Shown: piece after piece, positions 44,276 through 53,820 of the stretch
How positions within the stretch are numbered: position 1 is the stretch's first letter
Layout of the letters: every line of letters starts with the position of its first letter
NCBI GenBank assembly: GCA_033762815.1
Contig: JANRLF010000001.1
Coordinates: 364,163 to 428,162, forward strand
DNA: 64,000 nucleotides
Direction of reading: 5' to 3'
From: JANRLF01 sp033762815
Lineage (GTDB): Bacteria; Bacteroidota; Bacteroidia; Chitinophagales; CAIOSU01
Position numbers and translations under genes: made by a program
The notes under the pieces: generated by a model
What the model saw: the letters and a program-made list of their open reading frames with translations, nothing else
Database searches by the model: none
Told to the model about the DNA's origin: nothing

Positions 44276-45529
44276 TATGATTTGAAAGGGCCTCCAAATT
44301 TTTTGGCCATTTATTGCTAATCCCATCATATACATCCCGCTAGGTAAGCCATCTAGCGGGATTGTTGTTTCTTGTGTTGTAATGTTAAGAAGGGTGCGCC
44401 ATTTCTTGGAGTGCAAGTCAACTATCTCCACGCTTTCAATAAGGTGCTTACTACGTACTGATACAAAATCGGTGGAGGGGTTGGGAAAAATTACCATACT
44501 TGTCTCATCTATCGTAGCTAAGCCCGTAGTGTCATCTATTACCGAAACATACTGCATATGCACCAACCCTTGTGAACTGGTGCCTATCCAAACACTGCTA
44601 TCTATATCGGCCAGCACGCAGAGTAAGTTATCTTCTGGAAGAAATTCATTGGCAGTATCAGGGTTCAGGTTAGTAGCGTATTGGTCCCAAATTAAGCCGC
44701 CTCTATATCTAATGAGGCCTTCGTTCAAAGAAGAGAAGAAGATATGCCCATTAGGTGCTATGCTTAGGTTGGTAAGTGCATTGGAAGGGTTGTTGGAATT
44801 GACGATGTTGAAGTTGAGCCAATCGGTGCCATTGAATGCACCTGCACCCACTGCTGGAAAAGCGCACCAAAGAATGCCGTTATCGCCAGGCTCCATGGCC
44901 ATAATAGTGTTATCAGGAATTTCTGAATTGGCAATTCGATAAATGATCCAAGAGGTATCTACTAGGGTTGCCAGTCCTCCATTGGTAGTGCCTATCCATT
45001 TTTTGTTATTGGGGTCGATGTAAATGGAAGAAATACTGTTGACCCACATAGGGCTGTTGTTGCTGGTGTAAATGTGCCATCCTGTATCGCGCATCTCAAC
45101 CAGCCCACCAGTAGTACCTATCCATGGTAAGCCAGCAGTATCAAAAGCTATGGCGCGAACATGATTATCAGGCAATCTGGAATTGCTAATAGAATAGACA
45201 GCCCATCCGGTATCAGATAAAATTGCTAAGCCACCCAAAAAAGTGCCAACCCAAACATTGTTATCTTGGTCAAAAGCGATGGTTCGCACGGAATTATCAG
45301 GCAGGCCTGAATTGTTGGTTTGGTAAACATTCCAATTGCCTTCTTTCAACCTGCACAATCCAAAGTCAGTCCCTATCCAAATGCTGCTATCAGGCCCTAA
45401 AGCAATGGAGCGGATGGTATTATCCGGCAAAGGACTATTGCCATTATTGTAAAGGGTATAAAGGTGCTGGGCCTTGCCGCTATATGAATACACCGATAGC
45501 AATAAGCCCAAAAGAAAATATCGAGGCAC
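44264..45529 (-). CDS. T9SS-exported propeller-repeat protein
   Basis: A 421-residue protein with signal peptide (ends YSGKAQ). Residues 25-330 hold about seven repeats of about 42 residues with the core LPDNTIRSIALGPDSSIWIGTDFGL, the two-component-regulator propeller (Reg_prop) type, forming a beta-propeller. The C-terminus is a T9SS type A sorting domain (VIFPNPSTDFVSVRS ... LPSGMYMMGL). Unlike hybrid sensors with this propeller, no kinase part is present, so it is a surface protein of unknown ligand. It lies 2 bp after the lysyl-oxidase-like gene on the same strand. Confidence 0.82.
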   Translation of the reverse strand: MPRYFLLGLLLSVYSYSGKAQHLYTLYNNGNSPLPDNTIRSIALGPDSSIWIGTDFGLCRLKEGNWNVYQTNNSGLPDNSVRTIAFDQDNNVWVGTFLGGLAILSDTGWAVYSISNSRLPDNHVRAIAFDTAGLPWIGTTGGLVEMRDTGWHIYTSNNSPMWVNSISSIYIDPNNKKWIGTTNGGLATLVDTSWIIYRIANSEIPDNTIMAMEPGDNGILWCAFPAVGAGAFNGTDWLNFNIVNSNNPSNALTNLSIAPNGHIFFSSLNEGLIRYRGGLIWDQYATNLNPDTANEFLPEDNLLCVLADIDSSVWIGTSSQGLVHMQYVSVIDDTTGLATIDETSMVIFPNPSTDFVSVRSKHLIESVEIVDLHSKKWRTLLNITTQETTIPLDGLPSGMYMMGLAINGQKIWRPFQIISVN

Positions 45530-45531
45530 TT

Positions 45532-47874
45532 TTATTGCTTAATCAATCGGGTTTTACCAACAATGCCACCATCTTCACGCGCTTCCAGCCAATATACGCC
45601 AGTTGGAAAAGCCGAAAGATCTAATAGATAAGTATCCTTAGTGCCTGTAGCCACTACTTGTGTAAAGATTTTGGCACCCAAGCTATTGTAAAGGTTTAGG
45701 CTAACCTTTTCCTTAGCAATATTTGCCAATTCCACATTAATCAGCCCATTGCTAGGATTAGGAAAAACACGGATATAGCTAGCTACCTCATCCATAATGC
45801 CCGTGGTGGTATCAATTACAACTTCCGATACCCTTACTTGCATTTCCGTATAGCCAGAGCATCCAAAAGCATCGGCATAAGTATAGGTAATGGTATGCAA
45901 TCCCGGGCTTAGGGCAGATGGGTCGAAAGTGACATTGCTGCCGTTTATGGTGATTCCATCGCCACTAAAAGTTCCGCCCGCAGGCGAACCACTTATTACA
46001 ACTGCACTAGCAGTATCGGCATAAGCAGTATCCAAGCCAACAATGCTCAAGTTTGGAGTACCCATTGCATGTGCAGTGACTGGCACCCTTGGGCTGGCAC
46101 AAGTATAAGACCCTGATTGCACTACCCAATCATAAAAGTAGTAGTAGAAATCTTGCCCGAATGGAGAGCCTGTCAATTCAGCAACATTCGACAAGGTATA
46201 GGGGTATGATACACCGCTATCGCTTCTTTTTAAGTAAGGGGTCACGGTGCCAAAGGTGCTCTGGTTTTGGGCCTCATTGGTACCAAGTTCATAATCGCTG
46301 CCAGCAGGAACGGCAAAGTTTAAACCGATAACTGTTGCACCAGTATCAATATTAACAGTTGTATCTGCCAGCACTAGACCATTGTTGTCGCGCAGTTCTA
46401 TGGTACGCACACCCGGATAGGTCGTAAAGGTGGTAACAGATTGTAGGGTGAAATCGCTCAAGGCATCAAATTGTACGTAACCATTGTAAGTAGTACCGCC
46501 GCTATAGCTGGAGCCTTGATGCGTAACAGGACCCAAACGCTGGCTAGGGCTGCTTTGCGTAATGACGTTCTCTACAAAATAGGTCACATCTGCCGTTAGA
46601 GAAGGAATATAGACCGATGACCCCGTACCGATTTGCGTACCGCCACTAACCGCGTCGTACCAGTTTAAAACTCCTGAGCCAGAAGCTGTTAGCTCGGCAC
46701 TGGTGTTTAGACAAGTGGTGTCATTTTGGGTAGCATCTACTGCAGAAATGATTTTAGTAACGGTGATGGTATCTGAAACAGCCGCACCGCATTGGCTGGT
46801 GGTGCTTACAAAATATTTTCCGGTATCGGATACAGTAATATTCTGAGTAGTTGCCCCGTTAGACCATAAATAACTGTTTGCCCCACTAGCTTGTAATTCA
46901 ACAGTGCCATTGTTGCATAACTTTAGGGAGCCCAATGGTAGTATGGTGGCGGTAGCAGAACCAGAAGGGGTTTGTTGTGTGAGGGTAAAGGGGATTGCTG
47001 TCCAGTTGTTGTTTTCGTTTGATTCTAAGAAGTTGTTCAAAGGGTCAACTTGGGCTACAATCCAGTAATCGCCATTGCAAGTGCCAGGGGGAATGGTAAT
47101 CCACATGCCATCCAAGCCTTCATCATAAATGTCGGCATAGCCAACGGAAATACCTTGCTCCACTGGTGAGCAGTTATAGGCTCCACCGCCCATACCGTAA
47201 TTGGGGATATTGTTTAAACTGGGGGCTAGGATATTGCCGGCTCCATAAAGCATTTGTACATCGCGGCAAGCGCCATAGGAGCTTTGGCAGTTGCTCAAAT
47301 CCATTAAGCAGAAGCCAATTTTGGCACCATAGCCAATAATAGGCCATAGGAGAGTGTCGGGTTCATTAGGGTCTTGGGTCCTTAAAGTAAAAGTTACCCA
47401 ATCGTCTACGTGGTTGTGGCCATGTGTAGGATGGTAAGTTTGGCCACCGGCCCAACGGTCGATGTAGCTAATGGCGTTACCGTTCTTAGAATAGATACGT
47501 TGGTGCAAGAGGTTTTTCGGATAAGAGCCATCAGGGCATGTGGTAATCGTTCTGCTTGGGTCATAAATAGTATCGCTACCACAAATGAAATAGTCGGTAC
47601 CACGTACAGTAAATGGGCCATAACCGGTGTTGGGTGTCAAGCCTGTAACCCTAAGGCGGCCATCGTTGGCACCATTGCCACTTTGGGAATACTCAGTAGG
47701 GCCTCCACTGTTGTTCTCCAGAGCATACCACGATATGCTTAAATCGGGCAAAAGGGCGCAATTGCTGGTACCATCTGCACATAAGCAATTGGTGCCATTG
47801 GAAATAGTACATGATTGACCATATACCGATGTTGAAAACCAACAAACTATAAACAGGTAGAAAAATCTCTTCAT
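45532..47874 (-). CDS. T9SS-exported lysyl-oxidase-like protein
   Basis: A 780-residue secreted protein. After a signal peptide (MKRFFYLFIVCWFSTSVYGQ), residues about 40-298 resemble the lysyl oxidase catalytic domain. The copper motif H-x-x-H-x-H-x-H is H148, H151, H153 and H155 (YHPTHGHNHVDD). K185 in GAKIGFCLMD aligns with the human LTQ lysine (GHKASFCLED). Y250 in GISVGYADIYDEGLDGMWI aligns with the LTQ tyrosine (GLSPGCYDTYNADIDCQWI). Ig-like and jelly-roll-type regions (about 300-690) and a T9SS type A sorting domain (RVFPNPSNGLINVEL...) follow. It could oxidise primary amines on extracellular polymers; activity is inferred. Confidence 0.82.
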   Translation of the reverse strand: MKRFFYLFIVCWFSTSVYGQSCTISNGTNCLCADGTSNCALLPDLSISWYALENNSGGPTEYSQSGNGANDGRLRVTGLTPNTGYGPFTVRGTDYFICGSDTIYDPSRTITTCPDGSYPKNLLHQRIYSKNGNAISYIDRWAGGQTYHPTHGHNHVDDWVTFTLRTQDPNEPDTLLWPIIGYGAKIGFCLMDLSNCQSSYGACRDVQMLYGAGNILAPSLNNIPNYGMGGGAYNCSPVEQGISVGYADIYDEGLDGMWITIPPGTCNGDYWIVAQVDPLNNFLESNENNNWTAIPFTLTQQTPSGSATATILPLGSLKLCNNGTVELQASGANSYLWSNGATTQNITVSDTGKYFVSTTSQCGAAVSDTITVTKIISAVDATQNDTTCLNTSAELTASGSGVLNWYDAVSGGTQIGTGSSVYIPSLTADVTYFVENVITQSSPSQRLGPVTHQGSSYSGGTTYNGYVQFDALSDFTLQSVTTFTTYPGVRTIELRDNNGLVLADTTVNIDTGATVIGLNFAVPAGSDYELGTNEAQNQSTFGTVTPYLKRSDSGVSYPYTLSNVAELTGSPFGQDFYYYFYDWVVQSGSYTCASPRVPVTAHAMGTPNLSIVGLDTAYADTASAVVISGSPAGGTFSGDGITINGSNVTFDPSALSPGLHTITYTYADAFGCSGYTEMQVRVSEVVIDTTTGIMDEVASYIRVFPNPSNGLINVELANIAKEKVSLNLYNSLGAKIFTQVVATGTKDTYLLDLSAFPTGVYWLEAREDGGIVGKTRLIKQ

Positions 47875-47994
47875 AACGATAACTTAAAGTACTGTAAGTT
47901 TAAAAATACCCATTTTTCTTCAAATCCTGCAATTAGTTTTATTCTTCTTCGCTATTTTGTGCATTGATTTTCTGTTGTTTCATCATCTTCTCTT

Positions 47995-49800
47995 ATGTGT
48001 CGATTTGTATTGATGGTCATGGTTGCTGCCATCTGCACACCTTTTATTGCATTCAGCCAATTTATAACCGCAGGCCCTATTGTAGGTGGGGTAACTAGTG
48101 AAGCAGCAAGGATTTACATAATGACGGATTCCGCACGGGTTTTTGTACTTGAACTGGACACGAGCATGGCTTTTGCGAATCCTATCTCCATAAACGGTCA
48201 AACCGACACTACCGATTTCCTGAAAACCATTGTAAATGTTAGTGACTTGCAGCCAAGCACTAAGTATTACTACCGCTTTATGTTCAATGGGGTGGCAGAT
48301 ACACTGCAAGGAAGTTTTAAGTCTTTCCCTGAGGCGGGCGAACGCGGTTATTACAAGATTTTGGTAGGTAGCTGCAACTACAATGTCAATTCTCCATTGT
48401 TTCAAAGCATAAAAAACTTCGAACCTGATTTGTTCCTCCATTTGGGTGATTGGAATTGGCCCCCAGCCCAATTTGGTGACTCCTACTGTTTATATCCTGA
48501 TAAAGTGGCTGCTTCCTTTGCTGCTAGGTACCGAGACGACAATATGCGTAAATTCATTCTTCCGTTCACCCCAGTGGATTACATTTACGATGACGACTAT
48601 ACCTACAATGATTCGGAAGGATGGACCTATCCTAATGATTATATCACCACTGATAGCTTGGGCCGAACAGTTACGGTATTCGTTACTAACAATCTTCCTC
48701 CAGGTATCAGCCGAGGAGCGATTAAGGGCTATTCGGAGAATTTCCCAGGCTATGATTTAATCGATTCGGCACATGGTATTTATCACAAAATGGCCTTGGG
48801 CAATGTAGATATTTTTATGCTCGATGCCCGCACACACCGCACGCCCAAATTTGAGGCATTTTCATATGATGCGGATAGCAACAGGTGGAGTTTTCATCCC
48901 GATTCGAACCACACCATGATTGGCAAAGAACAACGGGATTGGTTAATAAATGGCCTCTTAACGTCCGATGCTGATTGGAAATTGGTAAGCAGCGGCATTG
49001 TGTTCAATAAACGCTATCGGTTTTACATTGATGTGGGCATGGCGATACAGAACTTGGTATTTACTTACGCGGGACGTACTGGGACGGGTGCCACCTTGTC
49101 TTCTAGCCTGGCATACAATTGGGCCGCCTATCCTGCTGACCAGGATACCCTTATTAAGTTGTATCAAACCAAACAAGTGCAGGATTTGGTAATGCTTACC
49201 GGTGATTCGCATAGTACAGCGATAGATGATGGCACCAATGCCGGAATTCCTGAATTGAACGCCAGCGGTTTGGCAGCCAATGATGAAGGCTATGCCTACT
49301 ATTATATCGATTCCGTAAGCCAAGCGTTTGGTTTTCCTTCGCTGAAAACCAGCATGTGGAATGGCGGGGGCAATGGTATTGATAATCGTAACTTTTCCGA
49401 TAGCTATGGTACCGTAGAGATCTTTGGCAATGATTCGATTCGCCTTTGCGCAAAGGATGAGATGGACCAAACAATGGGCTGTATTACCATGCGGCATTCT
49501 TCAAAAACCTCGGGCATGGATACTTATTATTCCAGACCGGAGTATCTTATCCGCCTTTTATACCCTAACCCCGCCAAAGACCGTTTGGAAATATTGCTGA
49601 GCGATTCGCACATCTTAAAAAAAGCTGACCGCTGTACATTGACGGATGTTAACGGACGGGTAATACAATCTTTCCGAAGCGATGATTTCAATGGGAAGTC
49701 ATTAATCATTCCTGTAAAAGATTTTGCTCCAGGTACTTACATTATTACTTTCGAGTCAGGTAACAAAAAGGAATCAAGACAATTTATCAGGGTACCATGA
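47995..49800 (+). CDS. T9SS-exported PhoD-like alkaline phosphatase
   Basis: A 601-residue protein. Signal peptide (ends AFSQ), an N-terminal Fn3-like domain (FITAGPIVGGVTSEAARIYI...LQPSTKYYYRF), then a PhoD-like metallophosphatase: KILVGSCNYN, LFLHLGDWNW, DYIYDDDYTYND and VMLTGDSHSTAIDDG carry the predicted metal ligands. The C-terminus is a T9SS sorting domain (LLYPNPAKDRLEILLS...APGTYIITFE). It probably releases phosphate from extracellular phosphodiesters or monoesters. The next gene overlaps it by 4 bp. Confidence 0.85.
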   Translation: MCRFVLMVMVAAICTPFIAFSQFITAGPIVGGVTSEAARIYIMTDSARVFVLELDTSMAFANPISINGQTDTTDFLKTIVNVSDLQPSTKYYYRFMFNGVADTLQGSFKSFPEAGERGYYKILVGSCNYNVNSPLFQSIKNFEPDLFLHLGDWNWPPAQFGDSYCLYPDKVAASFAARYRDDNMRKFILPFTPVDYIYDDDYTYNDSEGWTYPNDYITTDSLGRTVTVFVTNNLPPGISRGAIKGYSENFPGYDLIDSAHGIYHKMALGNVDIFMLDARTHRTPKFEAFSYDADSNRWSFHPDSNHTMIGKEQRDWLINGLLTSDADWKLVSSGIVFNKRYRFYIDVGMAIQNLVFTYAGRTGTGATLSSSLAYNWAAYPADQDTLIKLYQTKQVQDLVMLTGDSHSTAIDDGTNAGIPELNASGLAANDEGYAYYYIDSVSQAFGFPSLKTSMWNGGGNGIDNRNFSDSYGTVEIFGNDSIRLCAKDEMDQTMGCITMRHSSKTSGMDTYYSRPEYLIRLLYPNPAKDRLEILLSDSHILKKADRCTLTDVNGRVIQSFRSDDFNGKSLIIPVKDFAPGTYIITFESGNKKESRQFIRVP

Positions 49801-50246
49801 TAAGGTGGCAAGCGAAGCCATTACAGGAAATGTCGGCTATTGAACTGCATGCAATGTATCAATTGCGGGTGGCGGTTTTTGTGGTGGAACAGCAATGTGT
49901 TTACCAGGATGTGGACGATAAGGATTTAAAGTCCGTTCATGTAGTTGGTTTCAAAGGAGATACCGCCGTGGCATGTGCACGAATCGTACAGGCTGGGGTA
50001 AGTTATGCGGAAGTGTCCATTGGCAGGGTAGCAACCCATTTATCATACAGAAGGACTGGGCTAGGAAAGAAACTGATGGAAGTAGTGCTGATGGAAATTG
50101 AAGAACGCCTTGGCAAGGTACCCATACGTATTTCTGCCCAGACATACTTAGTGGGCTTCTATGTCTCTTTTGGTTTCCAAACAGTAGGAGAGGAGTATTT
50201 GGAAGATGACATGCCTCACATTGAGATGTTGAGGGAAGTAATTTGA
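49797..50246 (+). CDS. GNAT acetyltransferase, ElaA-like
   Basis: A 149-residue cytoplasmic N-acetyltransferase. The start IRWQAKPLQEMSAIELHAMYQLRVAVFVVEQQCVYQDVDDKD is the ElaA signature. The acetyl-CoA loop is GRVATHLSYRRTGLGKKLM and the final beta strands are QTYLVGFYVSFGFQTVGEEYLEDDMPHIEM. The substrate is unknown. ATGA overlap with the phosphatase gene implies translational coupling. Confidence 0.88.
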   Translation: MIRWQAKPLQEMSAIELHAMYQLRVAVFVVEQQCVYQDVDDKDLKSVHVVGFKGDTAVACARIVQAGVSYAEVSIGRVATHLSYRRTGLGKKLMEVVLMEIEERLGKVPIRISAQTYLVGFYVSFGFQTVGEEYLEDDMPHIEMLREVI

Positions 50247-50288
50247 ATTAGAATATTCCGGGCGAAAATTCGCAGAAAGTATATTTCT

Positions 50289-50311
50289 TTTAGTGTCGGG
50301 GTGGCAGGATT
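50289..50311 (-). repeat. Duplicate of the tRNA-Pro 3' end
   Basis: A 23-bp exact copy of 50401-50423, which holds the 3' acceptor and part of the T arm of tRNA-Pro plus three flanking bases. It lies 112 bp away. Between the copies, CCGGTTCGAACCCTGCC (about 50365-50381) also resembles a T arm and acceptor in opposite orientation. Confidence 0.65.
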
Positions 50312-50407
50312 ACTCGTTTGCTGTTTGTCTTTATATGGTACTCGTGGATGCTTCGCATCTCGAACCGGTTCGAACCCTGCCAAAAAGGGGAAAGTATGCC
50401 TTTAGTG

Positions 50408-50482
50408 TCGGGGTGGCAGGATTCGAACCTGCGACCCCCTGGTCCCAAACCAGGTGCGCTAACCGGACTGCGCTACACCCCG
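50408..50482 (-). tRNA. tRNA-Pro (TGG)
   Basis: Read on the minus strand: acceptor CGGGGTG / CACCCCG, anticodon arm CCTGG-TTTGGGA-CCAGG giving TGG, T-loop TTCGAAT and A discriminator. It stands alone, with a partial duplicate of its 3' end downstream. Confidence 0.94.
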
Positions 50483-50727
50483 TACTTTCACTAAAAGCGG
50501 GGCAAAGTTAATGAAATCGGTCACAATAAAAAATTAATAATCGCAGCCTTTTCAAATTTGCTACTAAAGTCCCCTTTAACCGACAATTTGAGCCACCCAA
50601 CGGAATATATAATATCTCGATAGAATAATTGAAACCCGCTAGGTACTTAGGCGTAAATTTGGGCTGTAATGCTGGTAATGCTGGTCCAGTAATGCAATAC
50701 TATATACAGCATTAACGCATCTACCTA

Positions 50728-53700
50728 ATGACCGAAACCAAACAAATCTACCAAGACAAAACCACCGACATTGATTGGTTGCACCAAATCATTTCTACGA
50801 GCCAAGATTTGATAGTGGCGGTTGATACCAAACTGTATATTAAGTTTTACAACGAAAGATTTAAGCAGGCCATATTTGATATATGTGGTACCGAACCATG
50901 CTTAGGAAAATCATTTTTATCTCTGTTTGCGCCGGGCAGTGCTAGTTATTCGCAATTGGAGCAGTTATGGGTTGTAGCGCTAGCCGGTAATCAGCAGAGA
51001 GAAATTTTCGAAGGTTGCACAAAAAATGGACAGCACTTCAAGTACGAAATGCTCTTGGCCCCTATTCGTTCGGCAAAGGGAGAGATTATTGGGGGCAAGT
51101 TGCGCTACCGCAACATTCAGCTTGATGAAAGGCTGCAGCATTTGGAGAAGGATTTGGAATATCTATTCAATAACCTGAGCGATGTCATTTTTTCGGTGGA
51201 TATGCTTCAGGAAAAGGTTATCCATATCAGCAAAGCATGCGAAAGCGTATACGGTTACAGCCAGCAGGCCTTTCTTGATCGCCCTTTTCTTTGGAAAGAA
51301 TGTGTACATGAGGATGACAAGCATCAATTGGCCTCACTGCTGGAGCAATTGAGGTTGGGGCAAAAGATAAAGAGCCAGTATCGTATACTGCATCAGGACG
51401 AAGGTTTGCGGTGGTTAGAAAGCACCCTTACGCCATCGCTCGATGCCAATGGCCTTTTGGTAAGAATAGACGGGTTAAGCAGGGACATATCGGAAGCGAA
51501 AAAGGCAGAATTGGAGCTATTGGAAGCCACCCTGTTGCTGAACGAGAGCCTGGAAGCGGCACCCGATGGAATTTTCCTGGTAGATATGCAAACTGGTAAA
51601 TGTTGTGGCTGCAATGAGCAGGCTGTGGCCTTGTTTGGCTACACCAAGGAGCAGCTATTGGAAACTACCCCTGTTGATTTAAGCCCCACTTTCCAACCAA
51701 ATGGCGAACGGTCTTCAGAAAAGGCCGAGCAAATGATTGCGCTTGCCATGCAAGGCCAACGGCCGGTGTTTGAGTGGGTGCACATTGATGCCCAAGGGAA
51801 CTTGATAGATTGTGAGGTGAGGCTTTCCCAAATATGTATTCCCAACAAATTGCCAATGCTTCGGGGCAGTGTTACCAATATTACTGATAAAAAGCGGGCA
51901 ATCAATGAGTTGAATGAAAGCAGGAAGATGTTCAGGGAGTTTTTTGAGTCGGCCCCCGAAGCCATTTTGGTGTACGATGTAGAATTAGATCAAGTAGTCG
52001 ATTTCAATGAGCGTGCGCTGAAGCTCTTCAATTATTCCAGACTGGAACTGTTGGGTATGGGCTATCAGCAGTTGGGCCCCCTGTTGCAACCCGATGGAAA
52101 GCCCACTTCACAATTGAAGGAAGAAGCGCTGCAAAAGACTTTCAGTGGAGAGAGAGTGATATTGGAGGCACCCATTATCGATTCAGGGGGCAATGAAGTA
52201 ATTACCGAAATAAGGTTGAATCCGCTCAATATCCCAGGTCGCCAATTGGTAAGGGCAAGTTTTATTGACATTACGGCACGAAAAATGGCAGAGTCCCAGC
52301 GGCAGGAGTTGTTCAAGGAACTGATGGATTACAAATATGCGCTTGACCAATCGTTTCTAATCGCCATCACTGACCATAAAGGGGTGATAAAATATGTGAA
52401 CGATAATTTTTGCAAGGTATCAAAGTATAGCGCAAGGGAATTGATTGGCCAGAACTTCAGTATCGTCAATTCCCAGTACCATTCCAAGGAATTTATTCGT
52501 CAGTTGTGGCGTCAAATTAGTAGTGGGAAGGTTTGGAAAGGCGAGATCAGGAATAGGGCAAAGGATGGCAGTTATTATTGGGTGGATACGGTGATAGTGC
52601 CTTTTCTGGATGATGAGGGCAAGCCTTACCAGTATGTCTCGTTGCGCACTGATATTACCCAAAAGAAAGAAGCCCAAGATGCCTATGCGCAATCGGAGGC
52701 CAATTTGGAAACAATTTTCGACAATACCGATACCGGCTATGTCATGTTCGATGAAGGCTTTAATGTGGTTTCGTTCAACAAGCAAGCTGCCATTTATGTG
52801 GAAAGGGATTTGAAAAAAACCTTGACGAAAAACATACATGCGCTTGAGTTAATTCCTGATGACAGGAAAGAGCAATGGGAAGAAATGATATCCCAGCTTA
52901 AAAGTTTGGGGGGCAATATGCAGTATGAATCGGCCTACCCACAAGCTGATGGTTCGGTTAATTGGTATTATATCCGACTTTTCACTGTAAAGAACCCCCA
53001 CAAGCACCTAGGCTATATTATGGCACTGAACGACACTACGCCCATGAAACTGGCCGAACAGGAGATAAGGGCACTGAACGAAGGCCTGGAGCGCATGGTG
53101 GAAGAGCGTACCAAACAACTACTGGAAGCCAATAAAGACCTGGAAGCTTTCAATTACATGGTATCGCATGATTTAAGAAACCCCCTAAGGGGAATGAATA
53201 TCTTTCTCTCATTGATTAAAGACAAGGGTTTGGCAAATGGCAATGAGCTTTTGGCCAAGTACCTAAGCAATGTGGAGACCTGTTCGCAAGAAATGGATAG
53301 CCTGATAGAACATCTACTCGAGTTTTCCCGTATAGGAAGACTGGTTGGGAACAATCCTTTGGAATTAAGCCAGGTCAATATGACCAAAGTGGCAATAGAC
53401 GTGGGAAGGACCTTAAAACAATTAGAACCCAACAAAGCTATAGAGCTAAGAGTACAGGATTTGTCGCCCATATTGGCAGAGGAAAAATTGATTAAAATGG
53501 TATGGGCCAACTTGATTGGCAATGCTATCAAATACAGCAGCCTTAGAGATAGGATAACAATAGAGATTGCCTGCGAAATCAAGGGCAATATGGTAGAATA
53601 TTCAGTAAAGGATAACGGAGTAGGATTTAATATGAACCATGCTAAGAAATTGTTCCAGCCCTTTTCCCGGTTACATTCGCAATCTGAATTCAAGGGTACG

Positions 53701-53820
53701 GGCGCAGGTCTCGCCATAGTGCAAAAAATTATCAAAGCCCACCAAGGGGACGTAGGGGCCAGAGCAGAACCGGATAAGGGCGCAACATTTTATTTCACTT
53801 TACCAATAATAAATGCTTAA
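50728..53820 (+). CDS. Soluble multi-PAS sensor histidine kinase
   Basis: A 1030-residue kinase without signal peptide or membrane helix. About six PAS/PAC modules cover residues 10-780; DITQKKEAQ, DISEAKKAE, NITDKKRAI and DITARKMAE are the usual PAC ends. A coiled coil (EQEIRALNEGLERMVEERTKQLLEANKDLEAF) leads to the HisKA domain with H814 in NYMVSHDLRNPLRGM, then HATPase_c with NLIGNAIKYSS, DNGVGFNMNHA and GTGAGLAIVQKI. It senses an intracellular cue. The response regulator starts immediately after its stop codon, so it is the likely partner. Confidence 0.92.
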   Translation: MTETKQIYQDKTTDIDWLHQIISTSQDLIVAVDTKLYIKFYNERFKQAIFDICGTEPCLGKSFLSLFAPGSASYSQLEQLWVVALAGNQQREIFEGCTKNGQHFKYEMLLAPIRSAKGEIIGGKLRYRNIQLDERLQHLEKDLEYLFNNLSDVIFSVDMLQEKVIHISKACESVYGYSQQAFLDRPFLWKECVHEDDKHQLASLLEQLRLGQKIKSQYRILHQDEGLRWLESTLTPSLDANGLLVRIDGLSRDISEAKKAELELLEATLLLNESLEAAPDGIFLVDMQTGKCCGCNEQAVALFGYTKEQLLETTPVDLSPTFQPNGERSSEKAEQMIALAMQGQRPVFEWVHIDAQGNLIDCEVRLSQICIPNKLPMLRGSVTNITDKKRAINELNESRKMFREFFESAPEAILVYDVELDQVVDFNERALKLFNYSRLELLGMGYQQLGPLLQPDGKPTSQLKEEALQKTFSGERVILEAPIIDSGGNEVITEIRLNPLNIPGRQLVRASFIDITARKMAESQRQELFKELMDYKYALDQSFLIAITDHKGVIKYVNDNFCKVSKYSARELIGQNFSIVNSQYHSKEFIRQLWRQISSGKVWKGEIRNRAKDGSYYWVDTVIVPFLDDEGKPYQYVSLRTDITQKKEAQDAYAQSEANLETIFDNTDTGYVMFDEGFNVVSFNKQAAIYVERDLKKTLTKNIHALELIPDDRKEQWEEMISQLKSLGGNMQYESAYPQADGSVNWYYIRLFTVKNPHKHLGYIMALNDTTPMKLAEQEIRALNEGLERMVEERTKQLLEANKDLEAFNYMVSHDLRNPLRGMNIFLSLIKDKGLANGNELLAKYLSNVETCSQEMDSLIEHLLEFSRIGRLVGNNPLELSQVNMTKVAIDVGRTLKQLEPNKAIELRVQDLSPILAEEKLIKMVWANLIGNAIKYSSLRDRITIEIACEIKGNMVEYSVKDNGVGFNMNHAKKLFQPFSRLHSQSEFKGTGAGLAIVQKIIKAHQGDVGARAEPDKGATFYFTLPIINA

